A stretch of 41,013 nucleotides of DNA from a virus. The stretch is from positions 1 to 41,013 of IMG/VR virus record IMGVR_UViG_3300045922_000523; one strand, written 5' to 3'. Position numbers and translations under genes: made by a program. Under the pieces are notes generated by a model, which was not told where the DNA came from, made no database searches, and saw nothing but the letters and a program-made list of their open reading frames with translations. Below, piece by piece: positions 7,361-16,481 of this stretch (within the stretch, counting starts at the first letter, position 1; each line of letters begins with the position of its first letter).

Positions 7361-9330
7361 TGCCCTACATCGAGCCCTCGAAGGTCAAGGAGTGCTGGGA
7401 CAAGGGCGCGAAGGCGACGCGCCGCCAGGCCGCCGACTTCTGGATGAACTCGCTGTTCTGCGCGGACGAGCAGTGGGTCGCGCAGAACAGCGTGACCGGC
7501 GGGATCGACGAGATCCCGCGGCTCGACCCGGAGCGCGTGCGGGTGACGATGAACCTGCTGCGTCCCCGGTCGCGGGGGATCATCGGCCGACTCTGCGCGC
7601 GCCCGCTGTTCTTCCAGGTGAAGCCCCGGAACGCGGACGACGAGGCGGTGATCGGCGCGCAGATCGCGACCGACGTGCTCCACTATTACTACGAGAAGCA
7701 GGATTGGGAGCTGCTGCGCGAGGATCAGGCGTGGGTGACCTGGCTCGGCGGGACGGCGGTGACCTGCATCGAGTGGGATCCGACCGCCGGGGAGCGGATC
7801 GTGGACCCCGAGACGCGCGTGCCGTTGTCCACGCGGGACGGCCGGCGGGCGCTCTACACGGGTGACCTGACCGTCCAGGTGCTCTCCATCGCGGAGGTGG
7901 CGCTCCAGCCGGGCACGCGCGACGCGGAGCGCGCGCTCTATTGGGTGAAGTGCGTGGCGTTGCCGCCGGAGGAAGTGAAGGAGATGTTCGGGCTCCCGGA
8001 GACCCCGAAGCCCGACGCGAGCTCGATGCTCTCCCCGGTCCAGTGGCGGTTGCTGGACTCGCGCGACAAGCAGAACGGGCCGCAGCAGCTCACGCTCGTC
8101 TACACGTATTACGAGCGGCCGTGCCGTGGCAGCGAAGGGCAGGCGGTCACGGTCGTCGGGGATGACCGGGTGGAGGAGTCACCGTGGCCGTTCCCGTTCA
8201 CCGACCGGCTGAACATCGCGGTCACGCGGGAGACGAAGGTTCATGCCCGCTGGTTCGGTGACACGGTGCTGACGTCGGCGCGCGTCCCGCAGATGGCGTT
8301 CAACCAATCGTGGTCGTCGATCATCGAGCACATGAAGCGGTGCGGGAACGCCCGGACGTGGGTGAACCAGGCGACGGCCGACAGGGTGGAGGAGCTGACC
8401 GACGAGCCGGGCGAGTTCGCCGTGTTCGTCGGCCCGGAGAAGCCGGTGGTGGTGTCGCCGCCGCAGATGCCGTCCTGGTGGATTCATCAGCCCGACCGTG
8501 TGATGGCGCTGATCGACGAGCAGCTCGGCTCGGTGGAGGTGTCCCGTGGTGTCGCCCCGCGCAACGTGGAGTCGGGGATAGGTCTGTCGATCCTGAGTGA
8601 GAACGCGAACACGCCGATCAGCTCGCTCGCCAAGGAGCAGGCGATCGCATGGTCGAAGATCGCGCAGATGGCGCTCAAGATCCTCGAGGCGAAGGCGACC
8701 GAGCCGCGCACCGGCTACTTCGACGGGTTGCCCGAGTACGAGCTGCCCGCACGCGAGTTCACCTGGACCGGCAAGGATTTCGCCGGCCAGACGCACGCGA
8801 GGGTGCCGCTCGACTCGATCCTGCCGCGTTCGCCGGCGCAGGTGCAGGCATGGGCGCAAGCGCAGTTCGACCGTGGCGCGATCGACCTCCGCCAGTACGC
8901 GCGGCTGGTGCAGCTCCCCGAGCAGGAGCATCTCATCGCGATCGCGGACCCGGACGCGGCGAAGGCACAGGTCGAGAACTTCGGGATGTCGCAGGGCCGC
9001 ATCGAGATCCCGGAGCCGTTCGACGACCACAAGACGCACATCGCGGCCCACAACGCGTTCCGCAAGTCGGACCGGTATAGGCGCCTCGACGACGAGATCA
9101 AGGAACTGATCGACGATCACGTGAACGCGCACGAGCAAATGGCCATCGACGAGGCGGCGAAGGCATCGGAGCGCCAGGCGATCGACCCGGCGCTCGGCAT
9201 GGCCGCGACGGCGAACGAGGCGCCGATGTCGATGCCGGCCGAGCCGCCAAGCCGCGAGAGCGCCAACCTCTCCGCCCGACCACCAGCAGGGCAGATGCCC
9301 TTGCCACCATTGAGGAGGCACGATGCCTGA
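7360..9330 (+). CDS. Portal protein, 656 aa
   Basis: Dodecameric channel at the capsid vertex through which DNA is packaged and ejected. The identification rests on length, position between terminase and scaffold/capsid, and portal-like segments: MNLLRPRSRGIIGRLCARP, HYYYEKQDW, SVEVSRGVAPRNVESG in the region facing the channel, and an acidic helical C-terminus. Portals are poorly conserved in sequence. The pattern is closer to the large portals of short-tailed phages than to ~400-aa siphovirus portals. It ends by overlapping the scaffold gene by 8 bp. Confidence 0.85.
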   Translation: MPYIEPSKVKECWDKGAKATRRQAADFWMNSLFCADEQWVAQNSVTGGIDEIPRLDPERVRVTMNLLRPRSRGIIGRLCARPLFFQVKPRNADDEAVIGAQIATDVLHYYYEKQDWELLREDQAWVTWLGGTAVTCIEWDPTAGERIVDPETRVPLSTRDGRRALYTGDLTVQVLSIAEVALQPGTRDAERALYWVKCVALPPEEVKEMFGLPETPKPDASSMLSPVQWRLLDSRDKQNGPQQLTLVYTYYERPCRGSEGQAVTVVGDDRVEESPWPFPFTDRLNIAVTRETKVHARWFGDTVLTSARVPQMAFNQSWSSIIEHMKRCGNARTWVNQATADRVEELTDEPGEFAVFVGPEKPVVVSPPQMPSWWIHQPDRVMALIDEQLGSVEVSRGVAPRNVESGIGLSILSENANTPISSLAKEQAIAWSKIAQMALKILEAKATEPRTGYFDGLPEYELPAREFTWTGKDFAGQTHARVPLDSILPRSPAQVQAWAQAQFDRGAIDLRQYARLVQLPEQEHLIAIADPDAAKAQVENFGMSQGRIEIPEPFDDHKTHIAAHNAFRKSDRYRRLDDEIKELIDDHVNAHEQMAIDEAAKASERQAIDPALGMAATANEAPMSMPAEPPSRESANLSARPPAGQMPLPPLRRHDA

Positions 9331-10183
9331 CTCGCTCATCATTCGCGTCCTGATCGACGGCCGCCCCCATTGGCAGTGGGGGGACGGAACGCTGCTGCCG
9401 GTCGTGTCCGGCGGCGACGGCGACGAGCCGCCCATGAACGCGGCGGCGGCGTTCAGCGAGGCGCTCGAGCAGTCGGCCGGCGACGAGGGACCGTCCGCCC
9501 AACCGCCGGGCGACGAGCAGCCCACCGACGCGCCGCGGATGGTCCCGTGGGACGAGCACGTGAGGCTCCGTCGGGAGAACGCGACGTACCGGCAGCGGTG
9601 GCAGCCGTACGAGGAGGCTTTCGACGGGCTCGAGGACGACGTGCGCGGCGCGTTCTTGGAGCTTGCCCGCATGTACCGGGAGGATCCCGAGCAGGCCGCG
9701 GCGCGGCTGCTGGAGGCGTTCGGCCTCGCGCCGCCGACCGCCGGGGAGGACGGCCCGCCCCAATACCTCACCCGCGACGACTTCCGCGCCGAGATGGACG
9801 CGTTCTGGGCCGAGCAGCAACGCCGCCAGCGGGAGCAGGAGGTGGTCGAAGGGGCGCGCGAGACGCTGCGCAACACGGCGAAGGAGCTCGGCTTCGAGCC
9901 GGGCACACGCCAGTACCGGCAACTGCTCAGCCTCGCCGCGGACGAGTTCGCCACCGACGAGCTCGGGAACCCGCGTGAGCCCGCGGAGATGATCCGCCTC
10001 GCCGCGGACGAGATCCACAGAGGGCTGGCCGAGTTCGAGAAGAAGTCGATCGCGCGGTACCTGGAGGGCAAGTCGCAGCCGGGCGTCACCCCGGTCGGGG
10101 TGGGCGAGCCGGGCAGCCCGGAGAAGGTGCCGACGACGCTGGAGGAGGCGTCGCGGGCCTTCAAGGCCGCGATCGGCGCGTGA
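9323..10183 (+). CDS. Capsid scaffolding protein, 286 aa
   Basis: Acidic, Gln/Glu-rich and mostly helical: a disordered acidic N-terminal third (SAGDEGPSAQPPGDEQPTDA), then long helices (REQEVVEGARETLRNTAKEL) and a basic C-terminal end. This composition, and its place between portal and major capsid gene, is typical of the internal scaffold that shapes the procapsid and then leaves. No protease motif is visible, so scaffold exit rather than self-cleavage is more likely. Confidence 0.82.
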   Translation: MPDSLIIRVLIDGRPHWQWGDGTLLPVVSGGDGDEPPMNAAAAFSEALEQSAGDEGPSAQPPGDEQPTDAPRMVPWDEHVRLRRENATYRQRWQPYEEAFDGLEDDVRGAFLELARMYREDPEQAAARLLEAFGLAPPTAGEDGPPQYLTRDDFRAEMDAFWAEQQRRQREQEVVEGARETLRNTAKELGFEPGTRQYRQLLSLAADEFATDELGNPREPAEMIRLAADEIHRGLAEFEKKSIARYLEGKSQPGVTPVGVGEPGSPEKVPTTLEEASRAFKAAIGA

Positions 10184-10392
10184 CCTGCCGCCGTCCGATC
10201 CGCCGATCAGGTATGCTGATCGGCAAACGTGCAGGCGTGCGGGCCAGATGCCCATGAGCACGCCTTCGTAGAGGGGCCGATCCCCGAGATCCACGCCAGG
10301 CCGAGGCAGATCCTCGTGGCCTTCGCGCACCTGATGGGCGCGGGCGTCCTGGACCCGACCCAGTTCACCCCCCATTTCGCGGAGGAAAGCCA
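10184..10392. other. Leader region of the major capsid gene
   Basis: About 209 bp between scaffold and capsid genes without a convincing ORF. It contains the inverted repeat at 10202-10224 and a good ribosome site (GGAGGAAAG) just before the capsid ATG. An untranslated leader giving high capsid expression is plausible. Confidence 0.5.
10202..10224. promoter_or_regulatory. Inverted repeat around a TATGCT box upstream of capsid gene
   Basis: GCCGATCA (10202-10209) and TGATCGGC (10217-10224) are perfect 8-bp arms with a 7-base loop containing TATGCT at 10212-10217. It could be a hairpin in the RNA, an operator, or the -10 region of a capsid promoter. No good -35 box lies 16-18 bp upstream. The 11-mer TGCAGGCGTGC at 10230-10240 also occurs in the operator element at 36089. 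Confidence 0.5.
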
Positions 10393-11595
10393 ATGGCTCT
10401 CGACCTCACGAACGCGGCGGGTGCCCTCAAGCGTTGGTACTTGCCGGGTGTCCGCAGCCAGATCAACAACAAGTGCCTGCTGCTCGAGCAGGTGGAGTCC
10501 GGTGACGAGCACGTCGAAGGCGAGGAGTGGGTGCTCTCCCTGCACGTGCAGCGCAACGCGGGTGTGGGTGCCCGCGGCGAATCAGGGACCTCCCCCGCCG
10601 CCGGCAACCAGAAGTACGTCACGGCACGCGACACGGTGAAGGAAATCCGTGGGCGCATCGAGATCACGGGCCGGATCATCAAGGCGATGGCATCCAACCG
10701 TGGCTCGTTCGTCCGCGCGATCGACTCGGAGATGAAGGGCGTCACCAAGGATGCCTACCGGGACATGAACCGTCAGCTCGCCGGGACGGGCGATGGCGTG
10801 ATCGCCACCTGCGGCGTCACGAGCGGGTCGACGACCGTGAACCTCGCGGCGACGACACCGAAGTCCGCGTTGCGGCAGCTCGAGGTCGGCAAGCGCATCG
10901 ACATCGGAACGGTCGCGAACCCGGTGTCGGTGGCGTCGAACCGGGAGATCACGGCGGTCGACACGACGAACAAGACCATCACGATCTCCGGTGCGGCGGT
11001 CACCACGGCCGGCACCAACTTCGTGTTCAACCAGGGCGCCGGCGGCAACAACCCGCAGCTGGAGACGCACGGCCTCCAGGAGATCGTGAAGGACACGGGC
11101 ACGCTGTTCAACGTGAACCCGTCGACCTACGCGGTCTGGAAGTCGTACGTGAAGGACGCGGCGAGCGGGCCGATCAGCGACCCGCTGCTCGAGGAGGTCA
11201 TGGACGAGATCGACCTCCGCGCCGGCGAGGAGATCGACCTGTGGCTCGTCTCGTACGGCGTCTACCGCGAGTACGGGAACTACCTGTCGACGCTCAAGCG
11301 GGCACCGAACACGGTGGATCTCAAGGGTGGTCACAAGGCGCTCTCGATCCTGTCGGGGTCGCGTGAGGCCGGGCTGACCCGTGAGCGGGACATTCCCGAC
11401 GGCATGGCGTTCGCGCTCAACACGAAGCATCTGTTCGCTCCCACGATGAGCGATTGGGACTTCATGGACGAGGACGGCGCGGTGTTCTCGCGGGTTGCCG
11501 ACAAGCACTCGTACGAGGCCACGCTCTACAAGTTCATGGACTTCGCGACGGATCAGCGCAACGCGCACGGGTTGATCAAGAACATCGCCGAGTAG
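10393..11595 (+). CDS. Major capsid protein, 400 aa
   Basis: Forms the icosahedral shell. It directly follows the scaffold gene, has the best ribosome site in the late region (GGAGGAAAGCC before ATG), and is followed by a strong hairpin, as expected for the most abundant protein. Segments such as GRIEITGRIIKAMASNRGSF, TYAVWKSYVKDAA and HLFAPTMSDWDFMDEDGAVF resemble the HK97-fold capsid proteins of podovirus-like phages. A beta-rich insertion near residues 130-215 (TSGSTTVNLAATTP, KTITISGAAVTTAGT) could be a surface domain. Confidence 0.88.
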   Translation: MALDLTNAAGALKRWYLPGVRSQINNKCLLLEQVESGDEHVEGEEWVLSLHVQRNAGVGARGESGTSPAAGNQKYVTARDTVKEIRGRIEITGRIIKAMASNRGSFVRAIDSEMKGVTKDAYRDMNRQLAGTGDGVIATCGVTSGSTTVNLAATTPKSALRQLEVGKRIDIGTVANPVSVASNREITAVDTTNKTITISGAAVTTAGTNFVFNQGAGGNNPQLETHGLQEIVKDTGTLFNVNPSTYAVWKSYVKDAASGPISDPLLEEVMDEIDLRAGEEIDLWLVSYGVYREYGNYLSTLKRAPNTVDLKGGHKALSILSGSREAGLTRERDIPDGMAFALNTKHLFAPTMSDWDFMDEDGAVFSRVADKHSYEATLYKFMDFATDQRNAHGLIKNIAE

Positions 11596-11612
11596 CCCAA
11601 TCGCTTCGTGAC

Positions 11613-11650
11613 GAGGCCGGGGGAGCACGAGGACGGCCCCCCCGGCTCGT
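11613..11650. terminator. Strong hairpin after the capsid gene
   Basis: ACGAGGCCGGGGG and CCCCCGGCTCGT can pair over 12 bases with one bulge, separated by about 13 bases. There is no T-run, so it may attenuate transcription or protect the capsid mRNA 3' end rather than act as a classic intrinsic terminator. The next gene has its own AGGAGGGG ribosome site. Confidence 0.6.
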
Positions 11651-11674
11651 CGCGCCACTCAGGAGGGGAACGGA

Positions 11675-12157
11675 ATGCCCAGGCTCGTGCTCCCAAACGA
11701 GGAGACGCTGCCCGTCGTCCACCATCCCGAGACGCTTCGCGGCGCGTTCCGTGACGGGCACAAGTTCTCCTACGTGCATCACGAGATCCAACGCTGCCTC
11801 CAGCGTGGGTACGGCGAGTGGCCCGGCGACCCGCGCTACGCGCTGTACGCGCACCCGGACCCGCCGCCAGCCGGCACGTGGTATCTCGTCCGCCTGGAGT
11901 ACGACCGCGTGTACCGGACGGAGAACCGCTGGCCGGGCACCGAGTTCTCGTCGAACTTCGAGCTGCTCGCCGCGGTGATCCGCTGGGTGCAGGAGCACGA
12001 CACGCGCCGCGGGTACGACCCGGTGGCCGAGATCGAGGCGCACGAGGCCGCGCTCGAGCGCGAGCGCGAGCGCGTGTTCTCCGACTTCACGCAGGACTTC
12101 GCGGACCACTACCTGTACCACGCGCTCAAGAAGGACGGGGCCGATGACTACTGCTGA
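11675..12157 (+). CDS. Hypothetical virion-module protein, 160 aa
   Basis: ATG 11675 has AGGAGGGGAACGGA upstream. The product contains WYLVRLEYDRVYRTENRWPG, followed by helices (AEIEAHEAALERERERVF) and an end rich in Tyr, His and Asp. Position between capsid and adaptor suggests a head-completion or minor head protein. I do not recognise a family, and no enzyme motif is apparent. Confidence 0.72.
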   Translation: MPRLVLPNEETLPVVHHPETLRGAFRDGHKFSYVHHEIQRCLQRGYGEWPGDPRYALYAHPDPPPAGTWYLVRLEYDRVYRTENRWPGTEFSSNFELLAAVIRWVQEHDTRRGYDPVAEIEAHEAALERERERVFSDFTQDFADHYLYHALKKDGADDYC

Positions 12158-12163
12158 CGGCCC

Positions 12164-12784
12164 ATGAACCTCGGCCAGATGAAGGATTCCGTGTACCGGC
12201 GCACCGGCTACACGAGTGACGACCCGCTCGTCACCCCGACGCTGGTGGTGGAGGCGCTCAACGAGGCTGCCGCGCTCATCTGGGCGGAAGCCGACTGGCC
12301 GTGGGCGTCGACGTCGACGACGTTCAACACGGCGGCGGGCACCGCGACGTACGCGGTGCCGTCCGACTGGAACCGCACGGAGCGGATCGTGGATCCCGAC
12401 GGTTACCCGCTCGAACGTGCGGACGCCCGGCAGCTCGAGGACGAGTGGGGTGACGAGCGGGGTGTCCCGCGGTTCTTCGCCGTCGACAACGAGAAGATCG
12501 TGCTGCGCCCGATCCCCGATGCGGTGCGGACCTACACGCACGAGTACGTGCGCACCGAGAAGGTGCTGGCCGCGGACACCGAGGCGTTCATCCTGCCGGC
12601 TCAGTGGCATCTCGCGGTGGTGACGCTTGCCGAGGCGCGGGTCCACGAGGCGGGCCGCAACCCGGAACGCGCGGCGGAGGCGGCGACACGGTACGAGCGT
12701 GAGTGGCGAGCACGGATGGTCGACGAACGGCTGCGGTTCCGTGGCGGGTTACGGCCACGGATCCGCGACGGGAGCGTGTTCTGA
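12164..12784 (+). CDS. Head-tail adaptor protein, 206 aa
   Basis: Begins MNLGQMKDSVYRRTGY, then LVTPTLVVEALNEAAALIWA, with a central strand-rich part (TATYAVPSDWNRTERI) and a helical C-terminus (AARYEREW-like). This matches adaptor proteins of short-tailed phages that dock below the portal and join it to the tail nozzle. It follows the capsid module, as expected. The neighbouring fibre and nozzle-like genes support the call. Confidence 0.8.
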   Translation: MNLGQMKDSVYRRTGYTSDDPLVTPTLVVEALNEAAALIWAEADWPWASTSTTFNTAAGTATYAVPSDWNRTERIVDPDGYPLERADARQLEDEWGDERGVPRFFAVDNEKIVLRPIPDAVRTYTHEYVRTEKVLAADTEAFILPAQWHLAVVTLAEARVHEAGRNPERAAEAATRYEREWRARMVDERLRFRGGLRPRIRDGSVF

Positions 12785-13056
12785 TGCTGCCGCGCCCACG
12801 GCTCGCCGGCCCGCCGTTGGCGCTCGACGATCCCCGGTTCGGGCTCGCCGTGGAAGTCGCGGCGATCGACGTCGAGCTCGAGGATCATCCTGCGCCGCCA
12901 CGTGAGGCGCTTGATCGGGAGCATGTCGAGCGGTTGCGCCGCTCGGGCGCGACGCGCTTCGAGGTGGCCGAGTACGCGGCGACGCTGCTGAACCCGCGCC
13001 TGGTCGACCGCCTCCTCGACGACCTCGACTCGTACGGCTCGTGGAGGGGTGACTGA
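12784..13056 (+). CDS. Small head/tail-module protein, 90 aa
   Basis: ATG 12784 overlaps the adaptor stop and the end overlaps the next ATG. The product starts with a Pro-rich stretch, then a short beta part (GLAVEVAAIDVELED), and ends with helices (HVERLRRSGATRFEVAEYAA, RLVDRLLDDLDSYG). Tight coupling to adaptor and fibre genes suggests a virion or assembly role. Function unknown. Confidence 0.7.
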   Translation: MLPRPRLAGPPLALDDPRFGLAVEVAAIDVELEDHPAPPREALDREHVERLRRSGATRFEVAEYAATLLNPRLVDRLLDDLDSYGSWRGD

Positions 13057-14198
13057 TGCCGACGAGCATCATCTCCAACACGATCACGGACCCTTCGGGT
13101 AGCCCGCTCGAGGGGGTGCGGGTCGTCGCGCGGCTCGTCCCGGCGCCGGCGTTCCGCACCGCGGACGGTTCGGAGGTGTCGCCGATCGAGGAGACGACCA
13201 CGAACGCGTCGGGGCAATGGTCGCTCACCCTGGAGGAGACCGCCGGGATCAGCCCCTCGAACTCGCACTACGAGATCATCGAGTACCTGCCGTCTGGTCC
13301 CCGGACGCACACGATCCAGGTCGGCGCGAGCGACCAATCGCTGTTCGCTGCGCTCGTGGTCCCGCCGCCGCCGGCGGACGGGAACACCTACCTGACCCAA
13401 GCGTCAGCGGACGCGCGGTACCAGCAGCTCGGCGCGATCGGCGGTACCAACCCGACGAGCATCGCCAACGGTGTCGCCGCGTCGGAAGGTGCGAGCGGCG
13501 CCGCGGCGCGCCGCGATCACCAGCACGCGCTTGCTTCCGGCCTGCGGATCCCGGCGGTCTGCACCTCGAGCACCCGCCCATCGTCGCCGACCGAAGGCGA
13601 CCTCATCTACGAGACGGACACCAAGAAGATCCTGGTGCGCACGGCGACCGCATGGATCCCGATCGGCAACATCCAGATCGTTACCTCGACCACCCGTCCG
13701 TCAACGCCGTTCGAGGGGCTCACGATCTACGAGACGGACACCGACCGATTGGTCGTGTGGGACGGCTCCACGTGGGTGCGGATCGGCCACTACTCGGGGG
13801 CGGGACGAACCGGCGGCACGTGGACCCGGAACGCGAACCAGAGCTTCCCGAACGCGACACCGACGACGTTGACGTTCAACGCCGAGACGACCGACTCGGA
13901 TGGGTTCCTCACGCCGACGTCGGGGACCATCACGATCCCGGCCGGGCAAGGTGGCCTCTACGCGTTCGATCTCAGGTACACGTGGTCGGCGAGTCCGGGC
14001 ACGCAAGGTGTCGGTATCCGCAAGAACGCGGGGAACTTCATTCCCGTAGGACTCGCGACCCTCGGCAGCTACGGCGGAGCCTGCGGCACGATCCTCTGCG
14101 CTGCCGGTGACACGATCGAGTTTCAGCCGATCCAGAACTCCGGCGGTGCGCTGAACCTCAACCCGGCGACGCTGAACTTCTACAAGGTCGCGAACTGA
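13056..14198 (+). CDS. Tail fibre/minor tail protein with C1q-like C-terminus, 380 aa
   Basis: Modular adhesin. Residues 1-100 look like a carboxypeptidase-regulatory or Ig-like beta domain (ITDPSGSPLEGVRVVARL, ASGQWSLTLEET). Residue ~111 on has YLTQASADARYQQLG, a repeat typical of trimeric phage fibres. Then comes a tandem ~35-aa duplication (RPSSPTEGDLIYETDTKKI and RPSTPFEGLTIYETDTDRL). The last ~130 residues resemble a C1q/TNF jelly roll (TITIPAGQGGLYAFDLRYTW, GVGIRKNAGN). Likely function is host recognition. Confidence 0.82.
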   Translation: MPTSIISNTITDPSGSPLEGVRVVARLVPAPAFRTADGSEVSPIEETTTNASGQWSLTLEETAGISPSNSHYEIIEYLPSGPRTHTIQVGASDQSLFAALVVPPPPADGNTYLTQASADARYQQLGAIGGTNPTSIANGVAASEGASGAAARRDHQHALASGLRIPAVCTSSTRPSSPTEGDLIYETDTKKILVRTATAWIPIGNIQIVTSTTRPSTPFEGLTIYETDTDRLVVWDGSTWVRIGHYSGAGRTGGTWTRNANQSFPNATPTTLTFNAETTDSDGFLTPTSGTITIPAGQGGLYAFDLRYTWSASPGTQGVGIRKNAGNFIPVGLATLGSYGGACGTILCAAGDTIEFQPIQNSGGALNLNPATLNFYKVAN

Positions 14199-15712
14199 TG
14201 CCCGAGACAGTCGTGTTCGACTCGTTCCGCGGCGGCGAGTTCGGGCAGCGCGGCGCGTCGGGCGCGCACGCCGACTCGTTCACCGGCCGGAACGTCATGG
14301 TGTTCCAGGACGGGGCGATCGGCCCGCGGCCAGGGCTCAAGGAGATCAGCCCGAGCGGCATGGTGCAAGGCACGGTGTGGGGGTTCGTCGGCCTCGGCCG
14401 CAGCGCCACCCGCGGTGTGATCTTCGGCGTGGGCAACACGGTGTACGGCTTCACCTACGACCCGCTTGGCGCGGTCACGCCGCTCGGGACGCTCTCGGGC
14501 GGGACGCCGAGCGTGACCCCGGTGCAGCTCGTACAGCATGGCAACCTTGCGTACCTCGTCGTGAAGGGCGACAAGGGGTACAAGGTCGACCCGTCGATAC
14601 CGTCGGTGACGGCGCTCACGCAGTTCCCCGGCGCGCGCGTGCTCGGCGTGTACGGCGAGCGGATGATCGCCGCGAACACGAATGCCAACCCGAACCGGGT
14701 CTACTACTCGGCTGCCGCGGATTTCGCAACGTGGCCGGCACTCAACTACTTCGATGTCGGCGCGGTGCAGGGCATCTCGCATGTGAGCGAGGCCAGGAAT
14801 CGACTGGCGATCGCGAACGCGGGCAACGAGTGGTGGGCGTTGTCGGGGGTGCCGGGCGTCAATGACACGTTGCGGCGCGCGCCGCGCAGCGACCTGTCGC
14901 CGTTCGAGCACAACCATGTGAGCAGGCTCGGGGAGAGCCTCTGGTTCATGCCGTGCCTCGAGGACTTCCCGGCACAGTTCACTGGTGCGGTGACGGACAA
15001 GCTGCGGTACCGCTACTTGGCGTTCGCGGACGGGGCTGGTGTCACCGCGGCGAACGGTGGCGCGGCGGCGCTCGCCGCGTCGGAGACGCTCGTGTTCACG
15101 CAGGGCACCGCCGGCAAAATGCTGGTGCTGCACAACGACGTGTGGAGCGTCCACACGATCCCGGTCGGCATCGGGCCGCTCGTCGTGCCCGTGGGCGACC
15201 AGGGTGTCGGGGTGACGAACGCGGTGCTGCTGCTCTGCGACGGCGGAGGCGTCGGCGTCGCGGCGAAGTTCTACGTGTGGAAGCCCACGCTCGACCGACC
15301 CGGCAAGGTGGGGGACGCGGAGGCGCAGCCAGGCGACGCGTCGACGACGCCGCTCACCGCGAACCTGTACCTACCCGAGTGGTGGGCGCGGGACGGCCGC
15401 GAGGCGCTCGTCCGGTCGGTGACCGTCGACTTCGCCAAGTGGAACACCGGCTCGTCGGCCACCAACCACTTCGACCTCACCGTCCGCGCGTTGCATCGCA
15501 CGGGCATCGCGAGCCACAAGGACTCCACGGTGCAGCGCTTCGACGAGGCGGCGAGCCTCACGACCACCGACCGGCAACCCGACCGGCAAGTCTTTCCGTT
15601 CGGGGATCAGGGGTCGGCGCACGGCTTCCAGCTCCGTTTCGATGCGCTGCGCGGCGTCGCGATCCGGCGGGTGAGCGTGCAGCTCGAGCTCACGGACGCC
15701 CGGAGACCCTGA
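14198..15712 (+). CDS. Nozzle-like tail protein, 504 aa
   Basis: Strand-rich protein with repeated blades: RNVMVFQDGAIGPRPGL, WGFVGLGRSATRGVIFG, NRVYYSAAADFATWP, NRLAIANAGNEWWALSG and SLWFMPCLEDF. FxxFRGGEFG at the start and the NPNRVYYS-type segment are common in nozzle (tail tubular B-like) proteins of podoviruses, which form the tube below the adaptor. It overlaps fibre and C1q-like genes by one base at each end. No tape-measure gene exists, in line with a short tail. Confidence 0.72.
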   Translation: MPETVVFDSFRGGEFGQRGASGAHADSFTGRNVMVFQDGAIGPRPGLKEISPSGMVQGTVWGFVGLGRSATRGVIFGVGNTVYGFTYDPLGAVTPLGTLSGGTPSVTPVQLVQHGNLAYLVVKGDKGYKVDPSIPSVTALTQFPGARVLGVYGERMIAANTNANPNRVYYSAAADFATWPALNYFDVGAVQGISHVSEARNRLAIANAGNEWWALSGVPGVNDTLRRAPRSDLSPFEHNHVSRLGESLWFMPCLEDFPAQFTGAVTDKLRYRYLAFADGAGVTAANGGAAALAASETLVFTQGTAGKMLVLHNDVWSVHTIPVGIGPLVVPVGDQGVGVTNAVLLLCDGGGVGVAAKFYVWKPTLDRPGKVGDAEAQPGDASTTPLTANLYLPEWWARDGREALVRSVTVDFAKWNTGSSATNHFDLTVRALHRTGIASHKDSTVQRFDEAASLTTTDRQPDRQVFPFGDQGSAHGFQLRFDALRGVAIRRVSVQLELTDARRP

Positions 15713-16317
15713 TGCCGCTCCCCACGGCCAACTTCCAGTTCGACTACTACCTCGTCGACTATCTCACCCAGCTCCAAGGGCTGCTCGAGGAGCAGGGGCT
15801 CCAGATCCCCGATCGGATGCGCACCTTCTTCAAGGAGGTGAGCCAGGCGCTCGACGTGCGCGACACCGACCTCGAGGACTTCCTCGGCCTCGGCGCGTTC
15901 GCGCCGGCGATGGGCTTGTCACGGGCGACCACGCAGAGCATCAACCACAACACGCTCACCTCCATCACGTTCGACACGCAGGATTTCCAGTCGACGGACG
16001 TGTTCGAGTGGGACAACGCGACGAGGCTCACGGTGAAGAACGACGGGGTGCTTCTCGCGATCGGCAACCTGCGATTCGCGGCCCATGCCGCGGCAGCGGG
16101 TGTCCGGTTCGGGGCGATCTACCAGAACGGGATCGAGATCACCGCGTCAATGGACCCGCAAGCGGTCAACAACGTGCAGTCGCGCCTCCCGATGGTCGAC
16201 GCGGTGCTGGCCCTCTCGGGTGACTACTTCGAGCTGCGCGCCTACCACACGCAGGGCACGGCCTTGAACGTCGACGTCGCGAAGCTGCGGCTGATCTTCC
16301 TCGGCCAGACCGGCTAG
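15712..16317 (+). CDS. Tail protein with C1q/TNF-like domain, 201 aa
   Basis: ATG 15712 overlaps the nozzle-like stop. The N-terminal ~75 residues are helical (YYLVDYLTQLQGLLEEQGLQ) and could attach to the tail or trimerise. The C-terminal ~125 residues have the strand pattern of a C1q/TNF jelly roll (TSITFDTQDFQSTDVFEW, VRFGAIYQNGIEITAS, YFELRAYHTQGTALNVD). This is a second C1q-like adhesin candidate beside the fibre at 13056. It is convergent with the leftward insert, with overlapping stop codons. Confidence 0.75.
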   Translation: MPLPTANFQFDYYLVDYLTQLQGLLEEQGLQIPDRMRTFFKEVSQALDVRDTDLEDFLGLGAFAPAMGLSRATTQSINHNTLTSITFDTQDFQSTDVFEWDNATRLTVKNDGVLLAIGNLRFAAHAAAAGVRFGAIYQNGIEITASMDPQAVNNVQSRLPMVDAVLALSGDYFELRAYHTQGTALNVDVAKLRLIFLGQTG

Positions 16318-16481
16318 CAGTAGCGGTACCCGTACGGTGGTTCGTAGCACGCCTCCGGGTAGCGCTCCGGGCTCCCCCCGCGGGCCAGGAGCAGCACCGC
16401 CAGGTAGACCATCGCGATGATCGCGGCCCACACGAGGATCATCGTGAACGGGGCGAGCATCCGCCCGAGGCGTCTCAGCAT
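16314..16481 (-). CDS. Small membrane protein of leftward insert, 55 aa
   Basis: Starts MLRRLGRMLAPFTMILVWAA and has one strong hydrophobic segment (FTMILVWAAIIAMVYLAVLLLA) followed by a short Tyr/Pro/Cys-containing tail (YEPPYGYRYC). Its ATG overlaps the lipoprotein stop by 7 bp, so both are probably co-transcribed and translationally coupled. A membrane partner of the lipoprotein is plausible. No family recognised. Confidence 0.65.
   Translation of the reverse strand: MLRRLGRMLAPFTMILVWAAIIAMVYLAVLLLARGGSPERYPEACYEPPYGYRYC

Noticed and set aside
8179-10164. 661-aa open frame on the minus strand
   Set aside because: Runs through portal and scaffold genes and consists of Arg/Leu-rich shadow sequence.
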